Under the pieces are notes generated by a model, which saw only the letters and a program-made list of their open reading frames with translations, was not told the DNA's origin and searched no databases. The translations under genes and the position numbers were made by a program. Shown one piece after another: positions 16,682 to 26,351 of a DNA stretch of 46,713 nucleotides. Position 1 is the stretch's first letter, and each line of letters opens with the position of its first letter. Origin of the DNA: Acetobacteraceae bacterium B3987 (GTDB taxonomy: Bacteria > Pseudomonadota > Alphaproteobacteria > Acetobacterales > Acetobacteraceae); the NCBI GenBank assembly GCA_026537415.1, contig JAFNMF010000025.1, positions 1 to 46,713 of the forward strand, written 5' to 3'.

Positions 16682-17044
16682 ATGCCCGACCCTATGACGA
16701 CACAGACAATACCGCTGCACCAGCTTTCTTTTGAAAACGCCTTGGCCGAACTTGAGCAGATCGTCCGTGGGCTGGAAAGTGGCCAGATGAAGCTGGAAGA
16801 TGCTATCTCTGCCTATGAACGTGGGGCTGCCCTGCGTCGCCATTGTGAAGAGCGACTGGGAGAAGCGGAAATGCGTGTGAAAGCCATCGTTCAGAAAGAA
16901 GATGGCTCACTCTCTGAGGAAGAGCTTAACGCTGCGGAAAAGCCCATTCCGGCACGCCGTAAGAAAGCCCCTGCCCGGACTGCGCAGAAGCCACAGAATG
17001 ATGACCCTTCCGCTCCGATCTGGGATGATAACATTCCGTTCTGA
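16682..17044 (+). CDS. xseB: Exodeoxyribonuclease VII small subunit
   Basis: A 120-residue XseB. The family core SFENALAELEQIVRGLESGQ through LEDAISAYERGAALRRHCEERLGEAEMRV spans about residues 14-66 and forms the helical hairpin that binds the XseA C-terminus. A further basic, Ala/Pro-rich tail and a terminal IWDDNIPF extension make it longer than the usual 80 residues. Met at residue 5 is an alternative start. The large subunit gene is not in the window. It overlaps the first ATG of the ispA frame, giving tight coupling to isoprenoid genes as in many bacteria. Confidence 0.9.
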   Translation: MPDPMTTQTIPLHQLSFENALAELEQIVRGLESGQMKLEDAISAYERGAALRRHCEERLGEAEMRVKAIVQKEDGSLSEEELNAAEKPIPARRKKAPARTAQKPQNDDPSAPIWDDNIPF

Positions 17045-17094
17045 TGATACCTGATGCACAACCATCCCCGCCCATCACCAAGGAGACCCCTTCC

Positions 17095-18003
17095 ATGACC
17101 GACAGCCACGCCCTCCCTCTCAAGGATGCCCTACGTCAGGCCTGTCGTGACATTGAAGCCAGCATTGATGCTCTTCTGCCCATGGTACCGGGGGATGAAT
17201 CCCTGCTGATTGAAGCCATGCGTTATGCTGCCCTGAATGGTGGTAAGCGTCTACGTGGCTTCCTCGTGCTGGAAATTGCCGCCCTGTTTGGTGCCTCCCG
17301 TGAGGCTGCCCTGCGTGTCGCTGCGTCCGTCGAATTCCTCCATGCTTATTCTCTCGTCCATGATGATCTGCCCGCCATGGATGATGACGACCTCCGCCGG
17401 GGGCAGCCCTCCACCCACAAGAAATTCAATGAGGCATACGCCATTCTCGCCGGTGATGCCCTCCAGACCAGTGCTTTTGAGGTTCTGCTGGAAGAAGCCA
17501 CCAGTAAAGACCCGGCCATCCGGGCCGAGCTGGCCTTGGCACTGGCCCGTGCTTCTGGCAGTGCCGGCATGGTGGGTGGACAGGTCATTGATATCCGTGG
17601 CGAAGGCAAAGCCCTCCCACTGGAAAAGGTCCAACGTCTGCACGCCATGAAGACCGGCGCATTAATCCGCTATGCTGCGGAAGCCGGGGCCATTCTAGCA
17701 GGGCTTAAAGCCGATGACCCACGCCGTAAAGCCATCGTTCGCTATGGAACAGACCTCGGCACGGCTTTTCAGGTCGCTGATGATATTCTGGACACTACAG
17801 CAAGCACTGAAGAATTGGGCAAGACAGCAGGCAAAGATGAAGATGCCTGCAAGTCGAACTATGTTTCTCTGCTAGGCATCGAAGGTGCCCGTAAAGAGGC
17901 GCAGCGTCTGAGCGAACAAGCCCGCCAGTCCCTTTCTTCATTCGGCCCGCAGGCAGAGACACTCCGTGCCCTCGCTGATTATTTCGTTGAACGCAGGAAC
18001 TGA
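17095..18003 (+). CDS. ispA: Farnesyl diphosphate synthase
   Basis: A 302-residue all-helical prenyltransferase that condenses DMAPP/GPP with IPP to farnesyl diphosphate. The first aspartate-rich motif DDLPAMD is at residues 90-96 with RR at 100-101. The second, DDILD, is at 229-233. Frame and ATG are open from 17044, overlapping the xseB stop, but AAGGAG at 17081-17086 and family length favour the start at 17095. It lies between xseB and dxs in a compact plus-strand operon supplying FPP for quinones, undecaprenyl phosphate and hopanoids. Confidence 0.93.
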   Translation: MTDSHALPLKDALRQACRDIEASIDALLPMVPGDESLLIEAMRYAALNGGKRLRGFLVLEIAALFGASREAALRVAASVEFLHAYSLVHDDLPAMDDDDLRRGQPSTHKKFNEAYAILAGDALQTSAFEVLLEEATSKDPAIRAELALALARASGSAGMVGGQVIDIRGEGKALPLEKVQRLHAMKTGALIRYAAEAGAILAGLKADDPRRKAIVRYGTDLGTAFQVADDILDTTASTEELGKTAGKDEDACKSNYVSLLGIEGARKEAQRLSEQARQSLSSFGPQAETLRALADYFVERRN

Positions 18004-18009
18004 TTGTTC

Positions 18010-19968
18010 ATGAGCACGTCTTCCTCCATCCCTACTCTGGGCCGTTATCCTCTTCTGGATCGGGTAAGCGTACCGGCGGACATGAAAAACCTGTCCATCG
18101 AGCAGCTAACCACACTCGCAGAAGAACTCCGCTCGGAGACCATCAACGCCGTTTCAACAACAGGCGGCCATCTTGGTGCTTCTCTCGGTGTTGTCGAGCT
18201 GACGGTGGCCCTTCATGCCGTGTTCAATACACCGGATGACCGGGTCATCTGGGACGTGGGTCATCAGGCCTACCCTCACAAGATTCTGACCGGTCGTCGT
18301 GAGCAGATCCGCACACTGCGCCAGCCCGGCGGTCTGTCCGGCTTCACACGCCGTTCCGAAAGTCCCTACGACCCCTTCGGTGCTGCACACTCCTCCACGT
18401 CCATCTCTGCCGGACTGGGCATGGCGGTAGCGCATCACCTCTATGCGGAAAACCATCCTTCCTACCGGGAGCGGAACGTCATTTCTGTCATCGGCGATGG
18501 GTCCATTTCCGCAGGCATGGCCTATGAGGCTATGAACAATGCCGGAGCCATGGGCGGCAAGGGGGCTGAACGCCTCATCGTCATCCTGAATGACAATGAG
18601 ATGTCCATCGCACCGCCTGTTGGAGCGATGTCCAACTATCTCAGCCGCCTAATGTCCTCCCGCCGCTTCCTGACGCTGCGGGACATGGCAGGCAAGCTGG
18701 CCAAGCGTCTCCCCTCCCGCATCGAGCGGACTGCCAAACGGGCCGAAGAATATGCTCGTGGTATGATTACCGGTGGCACCCTCTTCGAGGAACTCGGGTT
18801 CTATTATATCGGCCCCGTGGATGGGCACGACATGAACCAGCTTGTCCCCATCCTGCGTAATCTACGGGATGCCGAAGATAAAGGGCCTGTCCTACTGCAT
18901 GTCATCACCGAGAAAGGCCGGGGTTACAAACCCGCCGAAGCTGCTGGTGACAAATATCATGCTGTTGCCCGCTTCGATGTGGAAACCGGGAAGCAGCAAA
19001 AGGCTCCTGCTGGCCCGCCCACCTACACGGATGTTTTCTCCCGTGAACTGCTCCACCGAGCCAACCAAGATGACAAGGTGGTTGCCATTACAGCCGCCAT
19101 GCCTTCCGGCACCGGACTGGACAGAATGGCCGAACAGCACCCAGACCGTTACTTCGATGTCGGCATTGCCGAGCAGCACGCCGTAACCTTTGCAGCCGGT
19201 ATCGCCAGCGAGGGGATGCGCCCGTTCTGCGCCATCTATTCCACATTCCTCCAGCGTGGCTACGATCAGGTCATGCATGATGTGGCCCTCCAGAATCTGC
19301 CTGTCCGCTTCGCCGTGGACCGTGCCGGGCTGGTCGGTGCTGATGGAGCGACCCATGCCGGGTCTTTCGACCTCAACTATCTCTGCTGTCTGCCGAACAT
19401 GACCGTTATGGCCCCGTCTGACGAGCTGGAATTGCTCCACATGACGGCCACAGCATGGGCCCATGACAGCGGACCGACTGCCCTGCGCTATCCCCGTGGG
19501 GCTGGCCTTGGCCTGAGTCTCCCTAAAGAAGGCGAGATTCTAGAAATCGGTAAAGGCCGCATTGTGCGTGCTTCCGAAGGGGAAGGCGTTGCCATCCTCG
19601 CCCTTGGCCCCCGTCTGCATGAGGCCCTAAAGGCCGCCGAGACGCTGGAAAAAGAAGGGATTGCCGTCACCGTGGCTGATGCCCGCTTTGCCAAGCCGGT
19701 CGATGGTGCCCTGATCGAACAGCTCGCCCGTCAGCATAAGGTCTTCATCACCATTGAAGATGGCGCACCGGGTGGGTTCAGCACGCAGGTCGTGCAGCAT
19801 CTGGCAACAACCGGTCTGCTCGATCAGGTCCGTTTCCGCCCGATGGCTCTGCCCGATACATGGATCGACCATAACACGCCTGCTGCTCAGTATGAGGAAG
19901 CTGGCCTGACAGCACCTCACATTGCCGACCTAGCCCGCAAGGCTCTTGCTGGAAAGGCCGGGGCCTGA
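18010..19968 (+). CDS. dxs: 1-deoxy-D-xylulose-5-phosphate synthase
   Basis: A 652-residue thiamine-diphosphate enzyme that makes DXP from pyruvate and glyceraldehyde-3-phosphate, the first step of the MEP pathway. The TPP/Mg site [18 protein letters not shown] is near residue 160, and the transketolase-like [16 protein letters not shown] is near 385. The length is normal. The frame extends to a TTG at 18004, but the ATG at 18010 is preferred. It starts 6 bases after ispA and overlaps tlyA as TGATG. Confidence 0.96.
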   Translation: MSTSSSIPTLGRYPLLDRVSVPADMKNLSIEQLTTLAEELRSETINAVSTTGGHLGASLGVVELTVALHAVFNTPDDRVIWDVGHQAYPHKILTGRREQIRTLRQPGGLSGFTRRSESPYDPFGAAHSSTSISAGLGMAVAHHLYAENHPSYRERNVISVIGDGSISAGMAYEAMNNAGAMGGKGAERLIVILNDNEMSIAPPVGAMSNYLSRLMSSRRFLTLRDMAGKLAKRLPSRIERTAKRAEEYARGMITGGTLFEELGFYYIGPVDGHDMNQLVPILRNLRDAEDKGPVLLHVITEKGRGYKPAEAAGDKYHAVARFDVETGKQQKAPAGPPTYTDVFSRELLHRANQDDKVVAITAAMPSGTGLDRMAEQHPDRYFDVGIAEQHAVTFAAGIASEGMRPFCAIYSTFLQRGYDQVMHDVALQNLPVRFAVDRAGLVGADGATHAGSFDLNYLCCLPNMTVMAPSDELELLHMTATAWAHDSGPTALRYPRGAGLGLSLPKEGEILEIGKGRIVRASEGEGVAILALGPRLHEALKAAETLEKEGIAVTVADARFAKPVDGALIEQLARQHKVFITIEDGAPGGFSTQVVQHLATTGLLDQVRFRPMALPDTWIDHNTPAAQYEEAGLTAPHIADLARKALAGKAGA

Positions 19969-20720
19969 TGGCCAAACGCCGTGCAGATCAGCTCCTTGTA
20001 GAAAGGGGGCTGGTCGAAACACGCAGCCGAGCGCAGGCCCTCATCATGGCCGGGCTGGTCTATGCTGGCCCACATGGTGATAAGCCTGTCAAAAAAGCAG
20101 GCGATCAGCTCGCCGAGGACATGCCCCTGATCCTGAAAGGGCAAGATCATCCTTGGGTCTCCCGTGGCGGGCTAAAACTGGCTCATGCGCTGGAGCATTT
20201 TCCTCTTTCTGCTGAGGGCAAGATCGCCGTGGATGTTGGTGCCTCCACGGGTGGCTTTACCGATGTTCTGCTTCAAAACGGAGCGGCAAAGGTTTATGCC
20301 GTGGATGTCGGTCATGGTCAGCTCGCATGGAAAATCCGCTCTGATGAACGGGTGGTCGTGCTGGAAAAAACCAATGCCCGCCATCTGAATACCGAGCATG
20401 TGCCTGAAGCCCCGGATATTATCGTTTGCGACGCCAGCTTCATCAGCCTGAAAACCGTTCTGGCTCCAGCCCTTGGCATGGCAAAGGATGGCGCATGGGC
20501 CGTGGCTCTCATAAAACCTCAGTTTGAAGCGGGCCGGGCCGATATTGGCCCCAAAGGCGTCGTGCGTGACCCTGCCGTGCATGACCGTGTCTGTCAGGAC
20601 ATCACGGACTGGTTTGCCGCTCTTCCCGGCTGGACCATCCTTGGTCTTGTCCCCAGCCCGATCACCGGGCCGGAAGGCAATAAAGAGTTCCTCATTGCCG
20701 CCCGTAAAGGCGCACTCTAG
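19968..20720 (+). CDS. tlyA: TlyA-family 2'-O-ribose rRNA methyltransferase
   Basis: A 250-residue protein with an N-terminal S4 RNA-binding domain (about residues 3-65: RADQLLVERGLVETRSRAQ) and an FtsJ-like methyltransferase domain with SAM motif VDVGASTGGFTDVLLQNGA near 86-104. TlyA in other bacteria methylates rRNA cytidines at the 2'-O and was earlier named hemolysin A. Its start overlaps the dxs stop. Linkage to dxs is common and presumably reflects shared transcription rather than function. Confidence 0.9.
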   Translation: MAKRRADQLLVERGLVETRSRAQALIMAGLVYAGPHGDKPVKKAGDQLAEDMPLILKGQDHPWVSRGGLKLAHALEHFPLSAEGKIAVDVGASTGGFTDVLLQNGAAKVYAVDVGHGQLAWKIRSDERVVVLEKTNARHLNTEHVPEAPDIIVCDASFISLKTVLAPALGMAKDGAWAVALIKPQFEAGRADIGPKGVVRDPAVHDRVCQDITDWFAALPGWTILGLVPSPITGPEGNKEFLIAARKGAL

Positions 20721-20785
20721 GTCGTTCCTTTCTCACCCTATCACTTTTCTGACCCGTAAACGGGTTCCCGTGCTATAGCCGCCTC

Positions 20786-22009
20786 ATGACAGATCCGATG
20801 CCCTTTTCTTCCCCTGTTTCCTCCGATGCCGTAAATGCTCTCAATGAGAGCGAGCGCAAACGCATCGAGGCCAAATCTGCCCTTTTTGCACCGCCCACAC
20901 CCGTCACGGAAGACGGGCGTCGTGAACTGGTCGGCCTCTCCCGGGAAGAGTTGGCCGAAGTCCTGACCGAGATTGGTGAAAAACCCTTCCGGGCTAAGCA
21001 GCTCTGGCATTGGATTTACCATCAGGGCGTGACGGACTTTTCCCTCATGTCCACCATCGCCAAGCCATTGCAGGCCAAGCTGGAGAAGCACTTCATCGTT
21101 GGTCGCCCCAGCCTGACGACCCAGCAGACCTCCAAAGATGACACACGCAAATTCCTGTTCCGCTTCCGTGACGGGCAGGAAGCGGAGACCGTCTATATCC
21201 CAGACCGGCGAGAAGACCGTGGTGCTGTCTGCATTTCTTCTCAGGTGGGTTGTACCCTGTCCTGCACCTTCTGCCATACGGGCACGCAGAAACTCGTCCG
21301 TAATCTGGGTGCTGCCGAGATTGTCGGGCAGTTCATGGCCGCACGGGACAGCTATGGCGAATGGCCCAGCCCCAAAGGTGACACGCCCCGCCTGCTCTCC
21401 ACCATCGTGCTGATGGGCATGGGAGAGCCACTCTACAATTACGAAAACGTCGCCAAAGCCATGAAGATCATCATGGATGGCGAAGGCATTGCCCTCTCCC
21501 GCCGCCGTATCACGCTTTCCACTTCCGGCGTTGTGCCCATGATGGATCGCTGCGGTGATGAGTTGGGAATCAATCTGGCCATTTCCCTCCATGCTGTCCG
21601 CAATGATCTGCGGGACCAGCTTGTGCCCCTGAACCGGAAATACCCGATTGAAGAGCTGATGGCCGCCTGCCACCGCTATCCGGCAGCCTCCAACTCCCGC
21701 CGCATCACCTTTGAATACATCATGATCCGGGATGTGAATGACAGTGACGCCGAAGCCAGAGAGCTGGTGCGGCTGATCCGTGGCCTGCCAGCCAAGGTCA
21801 ATCTCATTCCCTTCAACCCGTGGCCGGGATCGGACTTCCGCCCCTCCACACGGGAACGTCTGGCCAGTTTCGCCCAAATCGTCATGGATGCCGGGTATGC
21901 CGCCCCCATCCGCATGCCCCGTGGCAAGGACATTCTCGCCGCCTGTGGGCAGCTCAAGACGCAGAGCGAGCGGAAACGACAGGCAGAATCCCGCAATAAC
22001 GGCGCATAA
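20786..22009 (+). CDS. rlmN: Dual-specificity 23S rRNA/tRNA adenine C2-methyltransferase
   Basis: A 407-residue radical SAM methyltransferase that methylates A2503 of 23S rRNA and A37 of some tRNAs. The cluster motif CTLSCTFC is at residues 156-163, preceded by the family CISSQVGC. A second cysteine of the mechanism lies in ILAACGQLKT near the C-terminus. GMGEPLYNYENV near 212 is typical of the family. The last 20 residues are a polar tail. A long open frame on the opposite strand is a shadow of this gene. Confidence 0.95.
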   Translation: MTDPMPFSSPVSSDAVNALNESERKRIEAKSALFAPPTPVTEDGRRELVGLSREELAEVLTEIGEKPFRAKQLWHWIYHQGVTDFSLMSTIAKPLQAKLEKHFIVGRPSLTTQQTSKDDTRKFLFRFRDGQEAETVYIPDRREDRGAVCISSQVGCTLSCTFCHTGTQKLVRNLGAAEIVGQFMAARDSYGEWPSPKGDTPRLLSTIVLMGMGEPLYNYENVAKAMKIIMDGEGIALSRRRITLSTSGVVPMMDRCGDELGINLAISLHAVRNDLRDQLVPLNRKYPIEELMAACHRYPAASNSRRITFEYIMIRDVNDSDAEARELVRLIRGLPAKVNLIPFNPWPGSDFRPSTRERLASFAQIVMDAGYAAPIRMPRGKDILAACGQLKTQSERKRQAESRNNGA

Positions 22010-22121
22010 GCCTTCCCTTACGGGGTAGGGGCCTCTGGCCCAATGGTCTGACAACTGTTACAAGACCATAATAACTTAACAATATCTGGTTCTGTCTTTC
22101 AGCAGAGGATACATAGCGACC

Positions 22122-23354
22122 ATGAGCAAAGCCTCAGGCATCAAGAAAGTCGTTCTGGCCTATTCCGGTGGGTTGGATACATCCGTCATTCTCCGCTGGC
22201 TTCAGGAGCATTACGGCTGCGAGGTTGTGACCTTCACAGCCGATCTCGGCCAGGGTGAAGAGCTGGAACCTGCACGCCGCAAGGCTGAATCCCTTGGCGT
22301 GAAGGAAATTTTTGTCGAAGACCTGCGGGAGACCTTCGTCAAGGATTACGTCTTCCCGATGTTCCGGGCCAACACGGTTTATGAAGGCCAGTACCTGCTG
22401 GGGACCTCCATCGCCCGCCCGCTGATCTCCAAGCGTCAGATTGAGATTGCCGAGGCTGTCGGTGCGGATGCCGTGGCGCATGGCGCAACGGGCAAGGGTA
22501 ACGATCAGGTCCGTTTCGAGCTGTCCTATTATGCCCTGAAGCCGGATGTGAAGGTCATCGCCCCGTGGCGTGAATGGGACCTAACGTCCCGCACCAAGCT
22601 GCTGGACTTTGCCGAGAAGAACCAGATTCCCGTCACCAAGGACAAGCGTGGCGAGGCTCCTTTCTCCGTGGATGCCAACCTGCTGCATTCCTCTTCCGAA
22701 GGGAAGATTCTGGAAGATCCCTCCCTGCCGCCGGATGAAATCGTTTTCCAGCGCACCATCTCCCCGGAAGCTGCTCCAGACAAGGCCACCGAAATCACCA
22801 TCGACTTCAAACATGGTGACCCAGTTGCCATCAATGGCGAGGCCCTCTCCCCGGCCACCCTGCTCGCTCGCCTCAATGAGCTGGGCAAGGCAAACGGCAT
22901 TGGCCGTCTCGACATCGTGGAAAACCGCTTTGTCGGCATGAAGTCCCGTGGGATTTACGAAACACCGGGCGGGACCATCCTGCTTCAGGCTCATCGCTCC
23001 ATGGAATCCATCACGCTGGACCGTGAAGCTGCCCACCTTAAGGACAGCATCATGCCCCGCTATGCAGAGCTGATCTATAACGGCCTGTGGTTCTCTCCAG
23101 AACGCCACATGCTGCAAGCACTGATCGACAGCAGCCAGCAGCATGTGAATGGTCGTGTACGCCTGAAGCTCTATAAGGGCAATGTCATCTGCGTGGGCCG
23201 TGAAAGCCCCGACAGCTTGTATGATGCCCGTGTCGTGACCTTTGAGGATGACGAAGGTGCCTATAATCAGGTGGATGCTCAGGGCTTCATCCGCCTCAAT
23301 GCGCTCCGTCTGCGGCTGGGTGCCAACAAAGGACGCCGTGGCGGTACGCCCTGA
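22122..23354 (+). CDS. argG: Argininosuccinate synthase
   Basis: A 410-residue enzyme joining citrulline and aspartate with ATP, the penultimate step of arginine synthesis. The PP-loop [13 protein letters not shown] lies at about residues 11-23. [11 protein letters not shown] near 122 and the [19 protein letters not shown] segment near 266 are family signatures. The length is standard. It is preceded by a 112-base gap containing A/T-rich sequence that could hold a promoter, and no other arg gene is nearby. Confidence 0.97.
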   Translation: MSKASGIKKVVLAYSGGLDTSVILRWLQEHYGCEVVTFTADLGQGEELEPARRKAESLGVKEIFVEDLRETFVKDYVFPMFRANTVYEGQYLLGTSIARPLISKRQIEIAEAVGADAVAHGATGKGNDQVRFELSYYALKPDVKVIAPWREWDLTSRTKLLDFAEKNQIPVTKDKRGEAPFSVDANLLHSSSEGKILEDPSLPPDEIVFQRTISPEAAPDKATEITIDFKHGDPVAINGEALSPATLLARLNELGKANGIGRLDIVENRFVGMKSRGIYETPGGTILLQAHRSMESITLDREAAHLKDSIMPRYAELIYNGLWFSPERHMLQALIDSSQQHVNGRVRLKLYKGNVICVGRESPDSLYDARVVTFEDDEGAYNQVDAQGFIRLNALRLRLGANKGRRGGTP

Positions 23355-23434
23355 TCCTGCGTTCTTGTCCTCTGCCGGGCTGTAACGGTCCGGCAGGTCT
23401 GTCTCTTCTCTCCCGTTTGCAAAGAGGCGTTTCC

Positions 23435-23938
23435 ATGTCCCATTGTCTGCGTTCTCTCCTCCGTTACCTGCCCGCCTGTGCGCTGGCTGGTCTGCTCAGC
23501 CTAACCGCCTGCTCTGGTGGAGCAAAACCGGACCTGACACCCCAGCAATTCATGGAGCAGGTCTATAAACAACCGGGCGTGCAGACACTGCCGGATGGCC
23601 TTGCCTATAAAGTGCTGAAAGCTGGCCCCAAGGATGCACCGCATCCGCAGAAGGGAGCCACTATGATGGTCATTTATGAAGGCCGTCTGCCAGATGGTGG
23701 CATCTTCGATTCATCGGAAATGCACACCGGTGCCGCCTACATGGAAATGCCTTTGGACGGTGTCATTGAAGGCTGGATGGAAGGACTTCCTATGATGCGT
23801 GTTGGCGATACATGGGAACTGTACGTCCCGCCTCAGCTGGGTTACGGCAAGCGGTCCATGGGGATCATCCCTCCCAACAGCCCGCTAATCTTCAAGATTC
23901 AGCTTTTGGGTGTCGAGGATGACAACCCCCTGCAATAA
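23435..23938 (+). CDS. FKBP-type peptidyl-prolyl isomerase lipoprotein
   Basis: A 168-residue protein. ATG at 23435 gives a signal II peptide ending in LSLTAC, so it should be a periplasm-facing lipoprotein. An upstream TTG is less likely. The C-terminal FKBP domain shows YEGRLPDGGIFDSS, VIEGWMEGLPMMRVGDTWELYVPPQLGYG and NSPLIFKIQLL, the prolyl-isomerase core. It probably assists folding of exported proteins. It sits alone between argG and trpS with gaps of about 80 and 100 bases. GC-rich inverted repeats follow the stop, without a T-run. Confidence 0.9.
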   Translation: MSHCLRSLLRYLPACALAGLLSLTACSGGAKPDLTPQQFMEQVYKQPGVQTLPDGLAYKVLKAGPKDAPHPQKGATMMVIYEGRLPDGGIFDSSEMHTGAAYMEMPLDGVIEGWMEGLPMMRVGDTWELYVPPQLGYGKRSMGIIPPNSPLIFKIQLLGVEDDNPLQ

Positions 23939-24040
23939 TTAGGATGACGCCCCTTCTCTGACCTGCCCTGCTTTTCAGGGCCTTCTGCCGCCCCCTCGCC
24001 CCTGAGCGGGCGGCATCTCTCTATCTTCTTCCGCAGGACA

Positions 24041-25036
24041 ATGTTCATGCAGCGCGTTTTTTCTGGCATCCAGCCAACAGGCATCCCGCATCTCGGCAAC
24101 TATCTTGGGGCAATCCGCAACTGGGTTACCTTGCAGAAAGACCATGACTGCCTGTTCTGCCTTGTGGACATGCACTCCCTGACCATGCCGTGGTCCCCGG
24201 AAGCCCTGCGTGAGCAAACCCTCGCTTCCACCGCCTGCCTTCTGGCGTCTGGCATTGACCCCACCCGCCTGTATAACCAGTCCGCCGTCAGTGCCCATGC
24301 CCGCCTCGGCTGGATCTTCAACTGTGTCTCCCGCCTCGGTTGGCTGAACCGTATGACACAGTTTAAAGACAAAGCCGGCAAAAACCGGGAAAACCATTCC
24401 GCTGGCCTGTATGTCTATCCTAACCTGATGGCAGCCGACATTCTGGCCTTCCACGCCACACGGGTTCCTGTCGGAGATGACCAGCGACAGCATCTCGAGC
24501 TGGCCAATGACATCGCCCAAAAATTCAATCATGATATGGGTGTTGAGTTCTTCCCGCAGATTGAACCGCTCATTCCACCTCATGCCGCTCGTGTGATGAG
24601 CCTGCGTGATGGTAGCAAGAAAATGTCCAAGTCCGACCCGTCTGCCCAGAGCCGCATTATCCTGAATGACACGGCGGATGAGATCGCCCAGAAAATCCGC
24701 AAGGCCCGTACGGATGCCGAGCCTCTCCCCAGTGAGGAAGCCGGACTGGAAGGCCGCCCAGAAGCCCGCAACCTATTGACCATCTACGCCGCCATGTCCA
24801 ACAGAACACTGGCAGACGTGCTGACCCAATTTGCCGGTCAAGGTTTCGGTACCTTCAAGCAGGCTCTGGCTGATCTACTAGTCGAGACACTGGCTCCAGT
24901 TGCTGATGAAACCCGCCGCCTGATGGATGACAAGGCCCATCTCATGCAGGTTCTGCGTCAGGGGGCCGAGCGTGCCCGTGCGGTCTCCGAACCTATCGTC
25001 AGTGAAGCCGAAAAGCTGGTCGGTTTCCTCCGCTAA
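24041..25036 (+). CDS. trpS: Tryptophanyl-tRNA synthetase
   Basis: A 331-residue class I synthetase. The HIGH-equivalent segment [17 protein letters not shown] lies near residues 7-23, and the KMSKS loop reads [12 protein letters not shown] near 190-202. [16 protein letters not shown] near 148 is typical. The length is normal for bacteria. Two closely spaced in-frame ATG codons (24041, 24047) follow an AGGA ribosome site. A strong hairpin terminator lies 20 bases after the stop. Confidence 0.96.
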   Translation: MFMQRVFSGIQPTGIPHLGNYLGAIRNWVTLQKDHDCLFCLVDMHSLTMPWSPEALREQTLASTACLLASGIDPTRLYNQSAVSAHARLGWIFNCVSRLGWLNRMTQFKDKAGKNRENHSAGLYVYPNLMAADILAFHATRVPVGDDQRQHLELANDIAQKFNHDMGVEFFPQIEPLIPPHAARVMSLRDGSKKMSKSDPSAQSRIILNDTADEIAQKIRKARTDAEPLPSEEAGLEGRPEARNLLTIYAAMSNRTLADVLTQFAGQGFGTFKQALADLLVETLAPVADETRRLMDDKAHLMQVLRQGAERARAVSEPIVSEAEKLVGFLR

Positions 25037-25056
25037 AGGGGTACCCTTTCCCATAC

Positions 25057-25092
25057 AAAAAAGGCCTGCCCCATGGGAGCAGGCCTTTTTTT
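25057..25092. terminator. Bidirectional terminator between trpS and lpxB
   Basis: A 13-bp stem (25057-25069 with 25079-25091) has A-run and T-run flanks on both sides, so it can stop transcription from either strand. It abuts the stop codon of lpxB, and the convergent trpS also ends here. Confidence 0.92.
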
Positions 25093-26315
25093 CATGAAGG
25101 TCGTATTTCAGAAAGGGGCGTTTCCATAAGCTCCAGCACCTGCTTTGCCGCTGACATCGCTGGCAGTTCGTCATTCGGAGCCTTCAACATCGCCAGAATA
25201 TTCCCAAACGCTTCACATTGGGCCTGACGCTTCGTCTCATCTGTCAGAAGAGATGTTATCTCATCGGCCAGCTTCTGGGGGTTACAGTCATGCTGTACCA
25301 GCTCTGGAACAATTTCCCGCCCTGCCAGAATGTTAATCATGGAAATATAAGGCAGACGCAAAAACAGCCGCCCAAGCACAGCTGATAGTGGATTGACCTT
25401 ATAGGTCACCACCATAGGGACGCCCCCAATCGCCAGCTCCAGAATAGACGTACCCGATTTTGTCAGCGCACAATTTGCAGCGCGAATAGCATCATGCTTG
25501 TCTTCCGTATCTGTCAGGATGGACGGATAGACTGTCCAATGCTTCACCATTTTTCGAACCAATGGAGCCATTCCAGACGTCGCCGGGATTACAGGCTGTA
25601 GGTCGGGGAAACGCTCATGAAGGATGGCCAGCGTCTTCTCGAATACCGGCAAAAGCTGCGGAACCTCAGATGAACGGCTACCCGGCATAAGAATTAAAAT
25701 AGGACTGGTCGGCCTGAGATTGTGCCGTTTGAAGAAGCGTAGTGCCTTACCGTGCGCCACACCCGATTGTAGGATGGGATGCCCCACAAAACGGCCTTCT
25801 GGCAGACCTCGGTCTGCAAACCATTTTTCTTCAAACGGAAAGAGGCAAAGCAGCCGGTCCCATAGACCACGATACCCTTTGACCCGGCTCTCCCGCCATG
25901 CCCAGACCTGCGGGGCCACATAATGCAGCCGCCGGACATTCAACTTGCGGATACGCTTCAACAACCGGAATGAAAAACCCGGACTATCAATAGTGATGAC
26001 GATATCTGGGCGGCGCAGTTCAATATCCTGTTCCGCTTCCAGAAGCCTCTGAGAGAGCAAACGCAAGCGGGGCAGAACCTCCATGAACCCCATGACCGTA
26101 AGGTCTTCCATAGGGAAAAGGCTCCGCAGCCCCCGAGCCTCCATGCGCCCCCCACCGACACCGGCAAAAACCAGTGTCGGGTCGATGCGGTGCAGGGCCT
26201 GCATGAGACGGGCACCGATACTGTCCCCGCTCGGCTCCCCAGCGAGAATCCAGATCACCCGCCCATGCTGGTGAAGGGGAACCTCACCTTCGACAGGAGC
26301 ACCCACACCCACCAT
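25092..26315 (-). CDS. lpxB: Lipid-A-disaccharide synthase
   Basis: A 407-residue family 19 glycosyltransferase that joins UDP-2,3-diacylglucosamine and lipid X to make the lipid A disaccharide at the inner membrane. Signatures include ILAGEPSGDSIGARLM near residue 23, FAGVGGGRMEARG near 50 and IDSPGFSFRLLKRIRK near 110. The C-terminal SGTSILELAIGGVPMVVTYKV is the sugar-nucleotide part. It follows pheT by 36 bases without a clear terminator, so it is likely the last gene of pheS-pheT-lpxB. About 20 extra N-terminal residues precede the family start. Confidence 0.94.
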   Translation of the reverse strand: MVGVGAPVEGEVPLHQHGRVIWILAGEPSGDSIGARLMQALHRIDPTLVFAGVGGGRMEARGLRSLFPMEDLTVMGFMEVLPRLRLLSQRLLEAEQDIELRRPDIVITIDSPGFSFRLLKRIRKLNVRRLHYVAPQVWAWRESRVKGYRGLWDRLLCLFPFEEKWFADRGLPEGRFVGHPILQSGVAHGKALRFFKRHNLRPTSPILILMPGSRSSEVPQLLPVFEKTLAILHERFPDLQPVIPATSGMAPLVRKMVKHWTVYPSILTDTEDKHDAIRAANCALTKSGTSILELAIGGVPMVVTYKVNPLSAVLGRLFLRLPYISMINILAGREIVPELVQHDCNPQKLADEITSLLTDETKRQAQCEAFGNILAMLKAPNDELPAMSAAKQVLELMETPLSEIRPS

Positions 26316-26351
26316 GACATCATTCCCTTCGTTGCACCGTCACTCTCGGAC

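Noticed and set aside
16477-16683. 68-residue minus-strand frame in the gap before xseB
   Set aside because: No ribosome site or family features. It overlaps the candidate RNA fold and the permease 3' end.
20741-22054. 437-residue open frame on the minus strand
   Set aside because: It is exactly antisense to rlmN, which has full family motifs. The antisense product is Gly/His-rich without recognisable domains.
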